A stretch of 28,695 nt of DNA from Bacteroidota bacterium. GTDB lineage: Bacteria > Bacteroidota > Bacteroidia > Chitinophagales > Chitinophagaceae. The position numbers were made by a program, and so were the translations under genes. The notes under the pieces are model-generated. The model made no database searches. It was not told the origin of the DNA and saw nothing but the letters and a program-made list of their open reading frames with translations. Positions 21,619 to 28,695 of the stretch are shown piece by piece; positions within the stretch are counted from its first letter, which is position 1, and each line of letters starts with the position of its first letter. The stretch lies in NCBI GenBank assembly GCA_023392185.1, contig JAEVZP010000099.1, positions 1-28,695 of the forward strand. Direction: 5' to 3'.

Positions 21619-23491
21619 GAAAGTAGAGCAGTCGGCCAATCTGGTGCGCAACATGGGGATGCGCTACGTGGCGTTCCGGGTGAAATATGCCTTGCAAACC
21701 AAAGCCGGACTGCTGAAGAAAAAGTTTCCCACCGCGCCGCCACAAGTGGATTTTTTTTCCTTAGAAGAATGGCGCAATAGTGCCAAACCGTTCTTTTTTG
21801 AAAGCCGCGAAGCGCTTACGATTCCAAAAGTTCGCCACGCCGACCTGGAAGCGCGCTACAAAGATTATAAGGCCGGAAAGTTCCTTTTCTTCAACGGCGG
21901 CCAGCTGGACATCGGCACCGATTACGACTGGGTGAAAAATCCGGATAGCGGTTTCTGCTACGACCGGAACAAGCACTGGACCGAGATTCAGGACTACGCC
22001 GCCGCTGCGGGCGACATCAAATTTGTGTGGGAGAAAAGCCGGTTTTCGTTTCTGGAAGACCTGATCCGCTATGATTATCATTTCGAAAAAGACTGCGCGG
22101 CGGATGTCTTCCGGGAAATAGCCTCCTGGATTGATGCGAATCCTATTAACTGCGGGCCGAACTTCAAGTGCAGCCAGGAGATTTCCCTGCGCACCCTCAA
22201 CTGGATTTTCGCGCTGTATTATTACCGGAATTCCCCCGTACTGACGGAGGCTCTTTTCCGGAAAATAATGCATGTGGTGTACTGGAACATCCACCACGTG
22301 TATCACAACATTCATTTCTCGCGCATCTCCGTTCGCAACAACCATGCGATCACCGAGACCCTGACCTTGTATCTGGCGGGCCTTTTATTTCCTCAATTTC
22401 CGGAAATCACGAAGTGGAAAGCCGCCGGAAAGAAATGGTTTGAAGCAGAAGTTGCCTATCAGATTTACGAGGACGGCACGTTTCTGCAATTCTCGATGAA
22501 CTACCATAGGGTGGTGGTGCAGCTGCTCACCTGGGCGTTGCGGCTGGCTGAAATCAACGGCGAAAGCTTTGCGCCGGTGGTGAAAGCGCGGGCCGAAAAG
22601 AGCCTGCAATTCCTTTACACCTGTATGAATGCTGCCGACGGCTGGCTGCCCAACTACGGGGCCAACGACGGCGCGTTGTTTTTCCGGCTCAGCAGCGCCG
22701 ATTACCGCGACTATCGCCCGCAACTCGAAGCGCTGGCGCAGGCGCTTGGCAAAACCCTGGAAGGCTGCGAGGGCTCCGGCGAAGACGCCTTGTGGTATGG
22801 AATTTCCGGAAATTCTCTTCAAAAACAAAGCTTGCAGGAAGGTGTTTATAGCTTTCCTGAAGGCGGCTATTATGTGATTCGCGAGGCGGAAACGCTTACT
22901 TTTCTACGCTGCGGCCCCCACAAAGACCGCCCCGGCCAGGCCGACAACCTCCACCTCGACCTTTGGCACCAGGGGAAAAACATCCTGATTGACGGCGGCA
23001 GCTATAAATACAACACCGATGAAGCCACGCTGCGCTATTTTATGGGCACGGCTTCGCACAACACCGTGCAGCTTGGCGACGCCGACCAGATGCAGAAAGG
23101 CGGGCGCTTTATCTGGTATTACTGGACGCAAACTGCCGGACAGCCCATCCTGAAAGAAGAAGCTGATCGCTTTGTTTTTTCCGGGGCCATCCATGCCTTC
23201 CGGCACTTGGGGAAAGGCATTGTCCACCGCCGCAACCTGGTGAAAAAGAAAGGCCAACCGGTGTGGGAAATAGAAGATATTGTTGAAAACGCGCCTGCCG
23301 GCGTTCCTTTGCGGCAGCTTTGGCACACGCCCTTAGCGGGTTCTTTAGAAATGATCCCGGAAACAAGCGGTGTTTGGGTCGAAAAAATTCCCTGCGACGT
23401 ATCGGACTATTACGGCCAGAAAAGTGGGGCTCAAATGACCATAATTTCCGGAAATACGGCTGCCGTCAAAACTATTTTAAAATGTTTTTAG
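21611..23491 (+). CDS. Heparinase II/III-fold protein, no signal peptide
   Basis: A 626-residue protein with the N-terminal helical toroid and C-terminal beta-sandwich of polysaccharide lyases of the heparinase II/III type. Candidate active-site residues are N-N-H-A-I-T-E (Asn244, His245) and N-Y-H-R (Tyr298, His299). The C-terminal part has A-D-N-L-H-L-D-L-W-H-Q-G-K-N-I-L-I-D-G-G-S-Y-K-Y (His448 included), typical of the family. Ordinary lyases are secreted, but the start here (M-L-K-K-V-E-Q-S-A-N-L) has no signal peptide, so it probably acts in the cytoplasm, within the biosynthesis operon. A role in trimming or modifying a uronic-acid-containing lipid-linked unit is inference. Overlap with wecB implies coupled expression. 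It holds four TTTCCGGAAA copies. Confidence 0.88.
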   Translation: MLKKVEQSANLVRNMGMRYVAFRVKYALQTKAGLLKKKFPTAPPQVDFFSLEEWRNSAKPFFFESREALTIPKVRHADLEARYKDYKAGKFLFFNGGQLDIGTDYDWVKNPDSGFCYDRNKHWTEIQDYAAAAGDIKFVWEKSRFSFLEDLIRYDYHFEKDCAADVFREIASWIDANPINCGPNFKCSQEISLRTLNWIFALYYYRNSPVLTEALFRKIMHVVYWNIHHVYHNIHFSRISVRNNHAITETLTLYLAGLLFPQFPEITKWKAAGKKWFEAEVAYQIYEDGTFLQFSMNYHRVVVQLLTWALRLAEINGESFAPVVKARAEKSLQFLYTCMNAADGWLPNYGANDGALFFRLSSADYRDYRPQLEALAQALGKTLEGCEGSGEDALWYGISGNSLQKQSLQEGVYSFPEGGYYVIREAETLTFLRCGPHKDRPGQADNLHLDLWHQGKNILIDGGSYKYNTDEATLRYFMGTASHNTVQLGDADQMQKGGRFIWYYWTQTAGQPILKEEADRFVFSGAIHAFRHLGKGIVHRRNLVKKKGQPVWEIEDIVENAPAGVPLRQLWHTPLAGSLEMIPETSGVWVEKIPCDVSDYYGQKSGAQMTIISGNTAAVKTILKCF

Positions 23492-23589
23492 AACGCAGAT
23501 AAAAGCGACTTGTCTGACAGCGATGCGGATGTACAGAAATCCGTGTACGCCCGCAGCAATCCGTCTCATCCGCGTGCCATACCAACTTC
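23492..23589. repeat. Imperfect inverted repeat with GCAGAT/ATCCG units
   Basis: The 98-bp gap has ACGCAGAT and GATGCGGATG on the left and AAATCCGTGT, AATCCGTC and CATCCGCG on the right. GCGGATG (23525-23531) pairs exactly with CATCCGC (23567-23573). This resembles the ACGCAGAT...ATCCGCGT intergenic repeats seen in Bacteroidota genomes. No promoter is clear. Confidence 0.55.
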
Positions 23590-24822
23590 ATGAACATTCT
23601 CCTCCTGCATCAATATTTTCTGGAAGAAGACGATCCCGGCGGCTCCCGCTGGAACGAACTGACGCGCATGTGGACCGACGCTGGTCATCAGGTGACCGTG
23701 CTGGCCGGCATGATGCACGCCAACGGCAGCGAGAAACGCCCGGAATATAAAGGCCATTATTTCCGGAAAAAAGCGCAGGGCGCGGTGACCGTCTGGCGCT
23801 GCCACGTGTCGGAGTCCTACAACAAAAATTTTCTGGGACGGCTCTGGGGCTATTTCTCCTTTATGTTCTCGGCCTTTTGGGCCGGCATGTTCAAAGCAAA
23901 AGGAAAGTTTGATGTGGTGGTCGTCACCTCGCCGCCCTTGTTTGTAGGCGCGAGCGGCTGGCTCTTGTCGGTTTTCAAACGCATTCCGCTGGTCTTTGAG
24001 GTGCGCGACCTGTGGCCGGAATCCGCGATTGACACCGGCGTTCTTAAAAACGGGCTGATTATCAGGCTGGCGTATTGGTTTGAAGGTTTTATTTACCGGA
24101 AGGCAAAGCTGATTAACGTGCTGACACCTGCTTTTTACAACACGCTGCGCGATGTGAAGAAAGTTCCGGAAAGCAAGCTCATTATGATTCCAAACGCCGC
24201 CGACTTTAGCCTGTCAGAACGTTTGCTTCAAACGTTTGACGTCGCTGATTTCCGGAAAATCCATGATCTGGAAGGCCGTTTTGTGATTACCTATGTCGGC
24301 GCGCATGGCGTGGCCAATCACTTAGAGCAGGTGTTGCAGGCTGGAAAAGCACTCGAAGACACCAATGTGTTGTTTCTGCTCATCGGGCAGGGCATGGAAA
24401 AAGAGCGGTTGAAAAGGCTGGCGGCGGAGCTGGACGTTAAAAATGTGCGCTTCCTCGATCCGGTGCCCAAAGCCGAAGTGTTTAAGTACATTCTGGCTTC
24501 CGAAATGGGCGCTTCGGTGCTCAAAAAAGTGGATACGTTTAAAACGGTGTATTCCAACAAAACCTTCGATTACATGTCGTGCAAAAAGCCGATTCTGATG
24601 GCGATTGACGGCGTATCGCGGGAACTGGTGGAAGCGGCCGGGGCGGGCAGCTACGTGGAGCCGGAAAATATTGAAGCCTACAACAGCATCATTCGTCAGT
24701 ATCTCCAACATCCGGAGCGGGCCGAAGCAGAGGGGTTTTCGGGATATCACTACGCAAAAGGTAATTTTGACCGTGGCGTGCTGGCGCAGAAATACCTCGC
24801 TGCTATTGAAGCTATTCTCTAA
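23590..24822 (+). CDS. Glycosyltransferase family 4 (WcaI/WbuB-like)
   Basis: A 410-residue GT-B enzyme with the N-terminal M-N-I-L-L-L-H-Q-Y-F and P-G-G-S-R-W-N-E-L typical of the WbuB/WcaI branch. In the middle is P-L-V-F-E-V-R-D-L-W-P-E-S-A-I-D-T-G, a signature of that branch, then I-P-N-A-A-D and the acceptor-to-donor turn V-I-T-Y-V-G-A-H-G-V-A-N-H-L. The donor half ends with K-T-F-D-Y-M-S-C-K-K-P-I-L. WbuB-type enzymes often add the second sugar, after the initiating transferase, and here the initiating PglC-like gene is next, 39 bp away. Two palindrome copies (23760 and 24249) are read in the F-R-K frame instead of I-S-G-K. Confidence 0.9.
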   Translation: MNILLLHQYFLEEDDPGGSRWNELTRMWTDAGHQVTVLAGMMHANGSEKRPEYKGHYFRKKAQGAVTVWRCHVSESYNKNFLGRLWGYFSFMFSAFWAGMFKAKGKFDVVVVTSPPLFVGASGWLLSVFKRIPLVFEVRDLWPESAIDTGVLKNGLIIRLAYWFEGFIYRKAKLINVLTPAFYNTLRDVKKVPESKLIMIPNAADFSLSERLLQTFDVADFRKIHDLEGRFVITYVGAHGVANHLEQVLQAGKALEDTNVLFLLIGQGMEKERLKRLAAELDVKNVRFLDPVPKAEVFKYILASEMGASVLKKVDTFKTVYSNKTFDYMSCKKPILMAIDGVSRELVEAAGAGSYVEPENIEAYNSIIRQYLQHPERAEAEGFSGYHYAKGNFDRGVLAQKYLAAIEAIL

Positions 24823-24861
24823 AATCAACCCTGCTATTTCCGGAAATCAGCGCCTTTTTCT

Positions 24862-25461
24862 ATGTTTTTGAAGCGCCTTATCGACTTGTTGGTCAGCACG
24901 CTAGCCTTTGTAGTGCTGCTGCCGGTATTTCTGATACTCGTGATTTTGCTGGCGATTGCCAACGACGGCAAGCCGTTCTTTTTTCAGACGCGGCCCGGCA
25001 GAAATGAAAAGCTGTTCCGGATTGTCAAGTTTAAAACCATGAACGACAAACGCGATGTTTCCGGAAATTTGCTTCCCGACGCCGCGCGACTGACACCCGT
25101 AGGCCGCTTTGTGCGTAAAACCTCATTGGATGAAATCCCACAGTTGCTTAATGTTATCAAAGGCGACATGAGCCTCGTAGGTCCGCGGCCGCTCCTGGTG
25201 CAATACCTGCCGCTGTACAACGACCGGCAGCGCCGTCGCCACGAGGTGCGCCCCGGCATCACGGGCTGGGCACAGGTGAATGGCCGCAATGCCATTTCCT
25301 GGGAAGAAAAATTTGAGTATGATGTTTATTATGTAGAACATCAATCGCTGGCGCTGGACCTGAAAATCCTGTGGCTCACGGTCCGGAAAGTCATTAAGTC
25401 GGAAGGGATCAACTCGTCCACGGCGGCTACGATGGAAGCTTTTACCGGATCTTCTAAATAA
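24862..25461 (+). CDS. pglC: Initiating phosphoglycosyl transferase, PglC-like
   Basis: A 199-residue monotopic membrane enzyme of the small (PglC) size class, which transfers a sugar-1-phosphate to undecaprenyl phosphate and so starts each repeat unit. It has one N-terminal re-entrant hydrophobic helix (residues 7-32), the F-R-I-V-K-F-K-T-M-N motif, the catalytic Asp90-Glu91 pair in S-L-D-E-I-P-Q, the S-L-V-G-P-R-P-L block, and R-P-G-I-T-G-W-A-Q-V-N-G-R-N. The neighbours PglD and PglE suggest that the sugar is di-N-acetylbacillosamine or a related 4-amino sugar. A related enzyme using another sugar is possible. The symbol follows family and context. Confidence 0.88.
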   Translation: MFLKRLIDLLVSTLAFVVLLPVFLILVILLAIANDGKPFFFQTRPGRNEKLFRIVKFKTMNDKRDVSGNLLPDAARLTPVGRFVRKTSLDEIPQLLNVIKGDMSLVGPRPLLVQYLPLYNDRQRRRHEVRPGITGWAQVNGRNAISWEEKFEYDVYYVEHQSLALDLKILWLTVRKVIKSEGINSSTAATMEAFTGSSK

Positions 25462-25466
25462 GAAAA

Positions 25467-26108
25467 ATGAAAAAAATCGCAGTTATTGGCGCCGGCGGCT
25501 TTGGCCGGGAAGTCAAAATGCTCATTGACCAGATCAACGACCCAAAGCCGGCCTATGAATTTGTGGGGTATTTTGATGATGGCGTGACGGCCGGAACCAG
25601 GGTAAACGGCTTTCCCGTGCTGGGCGGTATTGACGATATTCAAAAACATCCCGGCATGGCCGTTGCGCTGGCGATCGGCAATCCGGCCACGAAGGAAAAA
25701 ATCTGGCGTCGTCTGGAACAGCTTCCTTTAGAACGCCCGATACTGATTCATCCTTCTGTCTGGATTGGAAAAGATGAAGTAACGATTGGCGCCGGCACGA
25801 TTATCTGTGCCGGGTGCATCCTGACCGTCAATATTGAAATTGGTGAAAACGTTATCCTCAACCTGGGCTGCACGGTAGGTCACGACACCCGCATCGGCGA
25901 TTGGGCTTCTTTTATGCCGGGCGTCAATATTTCCGGTGAAGTGGTGATTCATCCCAACGTATATGTCGGGACGGGGGCTAAAATTATCAATCAGCTGGAA
26001 ATCGGTGCCGGTGCCATTATCGGCGCAGGCGCGGTCGTTTCCAAAACCATTCCGGAAGCCTGCACGGCAGTAGGGATTCCGGCCAAACCGATTAAATTTC
26101 ATAACTAA
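25467..26108 (+). CDS. pglD: PglD-like sugar O/N-acetyltransferase
   Basis: A 213-residue trimeric left-handed beta-helix acetyltransferase. The N-terminal nucleotide-sugar domain begins K-K-I-A-V-I-G-A-G-G-F-G-R-E-V. Hexapeptide repeats run from about residue 95 to 195 (I-G-A-G-T-I-I-C-A-G, I-E-I-G-E-N-V, I-G-A-G-A-I-I-G-A-G-A-V-V). The catalytic base His139 lies in N-L-G-C-T-V-G-H-D, and the family ending G-I-P-A-K-P-I is present. PglD adds acetyl to the 4-amino group made by PglE. Here it lies between pglC (5 bp) and the aminotransferase (9 bp), a standard pgl order. Confidence 0.9.
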   Translation: MKKIAVIGAGGFGREVKMLIDQINDPKPAYEFVGYFDDGVTAGTRVNGFPVLGGIDDIQKHPGMAVALAIGNPATKEKIWRRLEQLPLERPILIHPSVWIGKDEVTIGAGTIICAGCILTVNIEIGENVILNLGCTVGHDTRIGDWASFMPGVNISGEVVIHPNVYVGTGAKIINQLEIGAGAIIGAGAVVSKTIPEACTAVGIPAKPIKFHN

Positions 26109-26117
26109 CATTCTTTC

Positions 26118-27257
26118 ATGAACCCTAAAATCTGGCTTTCTTCCCCCCACATGGGCGGCACCGAAGAAAACTATATCCGCGAGGCTTTTGCCGAAAACTG
26201 GATTGCGCCGCTTGGCCCCAATGTGGACGGCTTTGAAGAAGATATCCGGCAGTTTCTGGGAGGCGATGTTCAGGTGGCAGCGCTCAGTTCCGGAACGGCG
26301 GCCATTCATCTGGGCCTCATTCTGCTGGGCGTGCAGCCGGGCGATGAGGTGATTTGCCAAAGCATGACCTTCTCGGCTTCGGCCAACCCAATTGCCTACC
26401 TCGGTGCCAGGCCGGTGTTTGTAGACAGCGAAGCTGATACCTGGAACCTCTCACCGGAATGGCTCGAAAAAGCGATCGAAGACCGGATGGCCCAGGGCAA
26501 AAAGCCCAAGGCGATTATCGTGGTGCACCTCTATGGCATGCCGGCGAAGATGAAGGAAATCCTTAGAATTTCCGGAAAATATGGTATTCCGGTGCTCGAA
26601 GACGCGGCGGAAGCGCTGGGGTCTTCTATTGACGGACAGCTGTGCGGCACCTTTGGCGATATTGCTATTCTTTCTTTTAACGGCAATAAGATCATTACTA
26701 CTTCCGGCGGCGGGGCGTTGGTTTCGCGTGATGCAGCGGTGGTGGAAAAAGCCCGTTTCCTGTCTACGCAGGCCCGCGATGCAGCACCGCATTACCAGCA
26801 TTCGCACATTGGCTACAATTACCGGATGAGCAATATCTGCGCCGGTATTGGGCGTGGGCAAATGGAAGTGTTGGCGGAAAGGGTAGCACAGCGCCGTGCG
26901 CTGTTTGGCTGGTATGCTGAGACGTTTGGCGCGACACCGGGCATTGTTTTTCAGGAAGAACCGGAGGGCTATTTTTCAAACCGCTGGCTGACGGCGCTCT
27001 TGCTCGACGAAAAGCAAACCGGCTATGACCGGGAAGCGCTGCGCCTGAAACTGGCGGAAGACAATATTGAGTCGCGACCGCTGTGGAAGCCCATGCACCT
27101 ACAACCGGTTTTTGAAAGCACACCGTTTTATGGCGATGGCACTTCGGAAAGGTTGTTTGAGCAGGGGCTGTGCCTGCCGAGCGGCTCTAATCTGGAGACA
27201 AAAGACCGGGAGCGGGTACAGGCGGCGTGGCCGAAGGGAAAGGCTGTTTTTCTTTAA
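26118..27257 (+). CDS. pglE: PglE-like DegT/DnrJ/EryC1 aminotransferase
   Basis: A 379-residue PLP-dependent sugar aminotransferase that should convert the 4-keto product of the dehydratase into the UDP-4-amino-4,6-dideoxy sugar. Visible: the start I-W-L-S-S-P-H-M-G-G-T-E, common to PglE-type enzymes, A-L-S-S-G-T-A-A-I-H-L-G-L (residues 55-67), Asp162 in V-L-E-D-A-A-E-A-L-G that contacts the pyridine nitrogen, and the PLP lysine Lys191 in S-F-N-G-N-K-I-I-T-T-S-G-G-G. Length is normal. It is the last gene of the long run; an AT-rich gap with a separate promoter follows. Confidence 0.9.
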   Translation: MNPKIWLSSPHMGGTEENYIREAFAENWIAPLGPNVDGFEEDIRQFLGGDVQVAALSSGTAAIHLGLILLGVQPGDEVICQSMTFSASANPIAYLGARPVFVDSEADTWNLSPEWLEKAIEDRMAQGKKPKAIIVVHLYGMPAKMKEILRISGKYGIPVLEDAAEALGSSIDGQLCGTFGDIAILSFNGNKIITTSGGGALVSRDAAVVEKARFLSTQARDAAPHYQHSHIGYNYRMSNICAGIGRGQMEVLAERVAQRRALFGWYAETFGATPGIVFQEEPEGYFSNRWLTALLLDEKQTGYDREALRLKLAEDNIESRPLWKPMHLQPVFESTPFYGDGTSERLFEQGLCLPSGSNLETKDRERVQAAWPKGKAVFL

Positions 27258-27274
27258 TGCCGGGAGGGGCGGCA
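27258..27274 (+). terminator. Weak hairpin after pglE, possible operon end
   Basis: TGCCG (27258-27262), a seven-base loop and CGGCA (27270-27274), followed after four bases by CTTTT. The stem is short and the T-run poor, so read-through is likely. Confidence 0.3.
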
Positions 27275-27348
27275 CGGACTTTTAAAATTGTACCGATCGT
27301 AATATTATACTTATTGAACCGTTTGTAATTGCGTATTTATACTTAAAA

Positions 27349-27378
27349 TTTGAAGTTGTTAGGTGTTGTGTATCTTAG
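27349..27378 (+). promoter_or_regulatory. Candidate promoter of the pglF-like gene
   Basis: TTTG at 27349-27352, an 18-bp spacer and TATCTTAG at 27371-27378 (one mismatch to TAnnTTTG) lie in a 237-bp AT-rich gap. Transcription would begin near 27384, leaving a leader of about 110 bases before the ATG. Confidence 0.5.
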
Positions 27379-27494
27379 AATAGGGTGTGCAGGCCTAATT
27401 TTGTAACCATATTTAGGTAAATAAGCTTGGAAAAGTGGGCGGCTGTTTTAAACACAGCGGTTATCTGGAAGTCGTTTCTTACTAAAGTAGATCT

Positions 27495-28695
27495 ATGTCA
27501 ACACGTTTACGAATCATGCCCCGGTGGGTGATTTTTTGTCTGGACCTGGTAGTGGTAGCCAATGCCATTCTGCTGGCATATGCGCTGCGCTTCAACTTTG
27601 ATTTCCGGGCACTAAGTCAGATCCGTATTGATTTGGTGCTTGTAATCACAGTGCTGGCCCATATGGTTGCTTTCCTGGCCTTTCGAAATCACATTGGCAT
27701 CGTGCGTTATACGGCGATGAGCGACACTGTTCGTTTGTTTCAGATATCTTTTATTGTCAATGTTTTTTTGTGGGGTGTAGGGCGGGGCATCAGTCCTTAT
27801 TACCCGCTGATTTTCCCGGGATCGGTTGTTACCATCAATTTCTTTCTTTCCTTTTCGCTGCTGTTTGGCTACCGTCTGCTCGTCCGGGCATTCCTCCACA
27901 ATAGTCAATACCTGCTCAAGCGTTCCAAAACCATTTCCAAAGCTGTAATTTATGGAAGCGGGCCGGAGGCAGTACTGGCAGGTCAGGTCTTTACCAACAC
28001 TTCGCAGGCACCTTTTCGGCTGATCGCTTTTGTGGACAGCGATCGTGCCCGGATGCGGATTGTTGGTTTGCCGGTAATGGCTCCTACCGAACAAAATCTG
28101 CGTTCGCTCGCAGGCCAGGGAGTAGAAACGGTGTTGATACCGGATCCGAATTCGGGAGGCGAGCTAAGCGATTTTCTGGATCTGGCGTTTCGCTGTGGCA
28201 TTCGCAATGTCCGGAAGCTGCCGCCGGTGAAGGACTGGATGGACGGAAATCTGGAAGCCAATCAGCTGAAGGAAATCCGGATTGAAGACCTGTTGGAGCG
28301 AGCTCCCATTCAGATCGGAAACAAAAAAGTTTCAGACAGCATTAGAGGAAAGCGCGTTTTGGTGACGGGTGCGGCCGGCTCGATTGGCAGCGAACTGGTG
28401 CGGCAGTTGATTCGCCTGCGGCCGGCAGCAGTGGTGTTGGTAGATGTGGCTGAGTCGCCGCTGCATGAACTCTTGCTGGAACTCCGGGAAATGAAAGTCG
28501 CCGAGTGCAATATTTATCCGATGATCGGCGACATTACAGATCGTTCCCGTATGGAATATGTGTTCGATATCTATCATCCGGAGTTGGTTTTTCACGCGGC
28601 GGCCTATAAGCATGTGCCGTTGATGGAAGAAAACCCTTCTATTGCAGTGCTCAACAATGTTATCGGAACGCGGAACCTTGTAGAACTGTCTAATA
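27495..28695 (+). CDS. pglF: PglF/WbpM/CapD-like UDP-sugar 4,6-dehydratase (3' end outside window)
   Basis: The first 400 codons of a membrane-anchored nucleotide-sugar dehydratase. Four hydrophobic helices fill about residues 10-130. A first Rossmann-like domain (A-V-I-Y-G-S-G-P-E-A, near residue 155) follows, and the catalytic SDR domain starts with the NAD motif G-A-A-G-S-I-G-S-E (residues 292-300) and reaches H-A-A-A-Y-K-H-V-P-L-M-E-E-N-P before the window ends. The enzyme makes UDP-4-keto-6-deoxy-GlcNAc, the substrate of PglE. No stop codon is found in frame. The ATG at 27495 is the first in frame with the membrane region. Because it has its own likely promoter it may be expressed separately. 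Confidence 0.92.
   Translation, partial: MSTRLRIMPRWVIFCLDLVVVANAILLAYALRFNFDFRALSQIRIDLVLVITVLAHMVAFLAFRNHIGIVRYTAMSDTVRLFQISFIVNVFLWGVGRGISPYYPLIFPGSVVTINFFLSFSLLFGYRLLVRAFLHNSQYLLKRSKTISKAVIYGSGPEAVLAGQVFTNTSQAPFRLIAFVDSDRARMRIVGLPVMAPTEQNLRSLAGQGVETVLIPDPNSGGELSDFLDLAFRCGIRNVRKLPPVKDWMDGNLEANQLKEIRIEDLLERAPIQIGNKKVSDSIRGKRVLVTGAAGSIGSELVRQLIRLRPAAVVLVDVAESPLHELLLELREMKVAECNIYPMIGDITDRSRMEYVFDIYHPELVFHAAAYKHVPLMEENPSIAVLNNVIGTRNLVELSN

Noticed and set aside
20479..21654. Minus-strand reading frame of 391 codons opposite wecB
   Set aside because: It mirrors wecB almost exactly and shows the same antisense bias; the wecB active-site residues settle the strand.

Overview
The window looks like chromosomal DNA of a Bacteroidota bacterium, probably of the Chitinophagia/Saprospiria type. 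The reasons are Bacteroidota-type promoter boxes (TTG, about 20 bp, TAnnTTTG), almost no Shine-Dalgarno dependence, typical Bacteroidota intergenic hairpin repeats, and a Bacteroidota-style Wza/Wzc/EpsG polysaccharide locus. Genus cannot be settled from sequence reading alone.

Region 1 (1-9829) is mostly housekeeping and envelope genes: the 3' end of a YtcJ-like amidohydrolase overlapping an OprB-like porin; a small TPR protein followed by tilS (tRNA-Ile lysidine synthetase); a lipoprotein and a secreted protein of unknown function; an unknown minus-strand protein; a secreted S41 (C-terminal processing type) protease; tsaD (tRNA t6A synthesis); and trmN6 (tRNA adenine methyltransferase). The DNA around tsaD is crowded with three different hairpin repeat families, and one of them supplies the last 18 codons of tsaD. 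A tRNA-Arg(CCT) gene on the minus strand (9889-9963), with its own terminator and a likely promoter, closes this region.

Region 2 (about 10.2-27.3 kb) is a long, almost entirely co-directional exopolysaccharide/capsule locus with a good promoter at 10185-10215. In order it holds: outer-membrane export lipoprotein (Wza-like), chain-length regulator/tyrosine kinase (Wzc-like) with a Gly-Tyr repeat tail, EpsG-like polymerase, a putative glycosyltransferase, Wzx-like flippase, a GT4 glycosyltransferase, an unusual fusion of an MDR dehydrogenase with a Gfo/Idh/MocA oxidoreductase, UDP-GlcNAc 2-epimerase, a heparinase II/III-fold protein without a signal peptide, a second GT4, and a PglC/PglD/PglE set. 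A PglF/WbpM-like 4,6-dehydratase follows at 27495, under its own likely promoter, and runs off the window.

Together PglF, PglE and PglD would turn UDP-GlcNAc into UDP-di-N-acetylbacillosamine (or a close 4-amino sugar), and the PglC-type transferase would load it on undecaprenyl phosphate. The glycosyltransferases, including one that may use ManNAc made by the epimerase, would extend the unit. Wzx would flip it, EpsG polymerise it and Wzc/Wza export it. The dehydrogenase fusion and heparinase-like protein are the least understood parts.

The most striking signal is not a gene. A perfect 10-bp palindrome, TTTCCGGAAA, occurs 24 times, in genes on both strands and between genes, where chance predicts about 0.03 copies. 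It is nearly absent from 10-19 kb. It looks like a genome-wide iterated element comparable in style to cyanobacterial HIP1 or to DNA uptake sequences.
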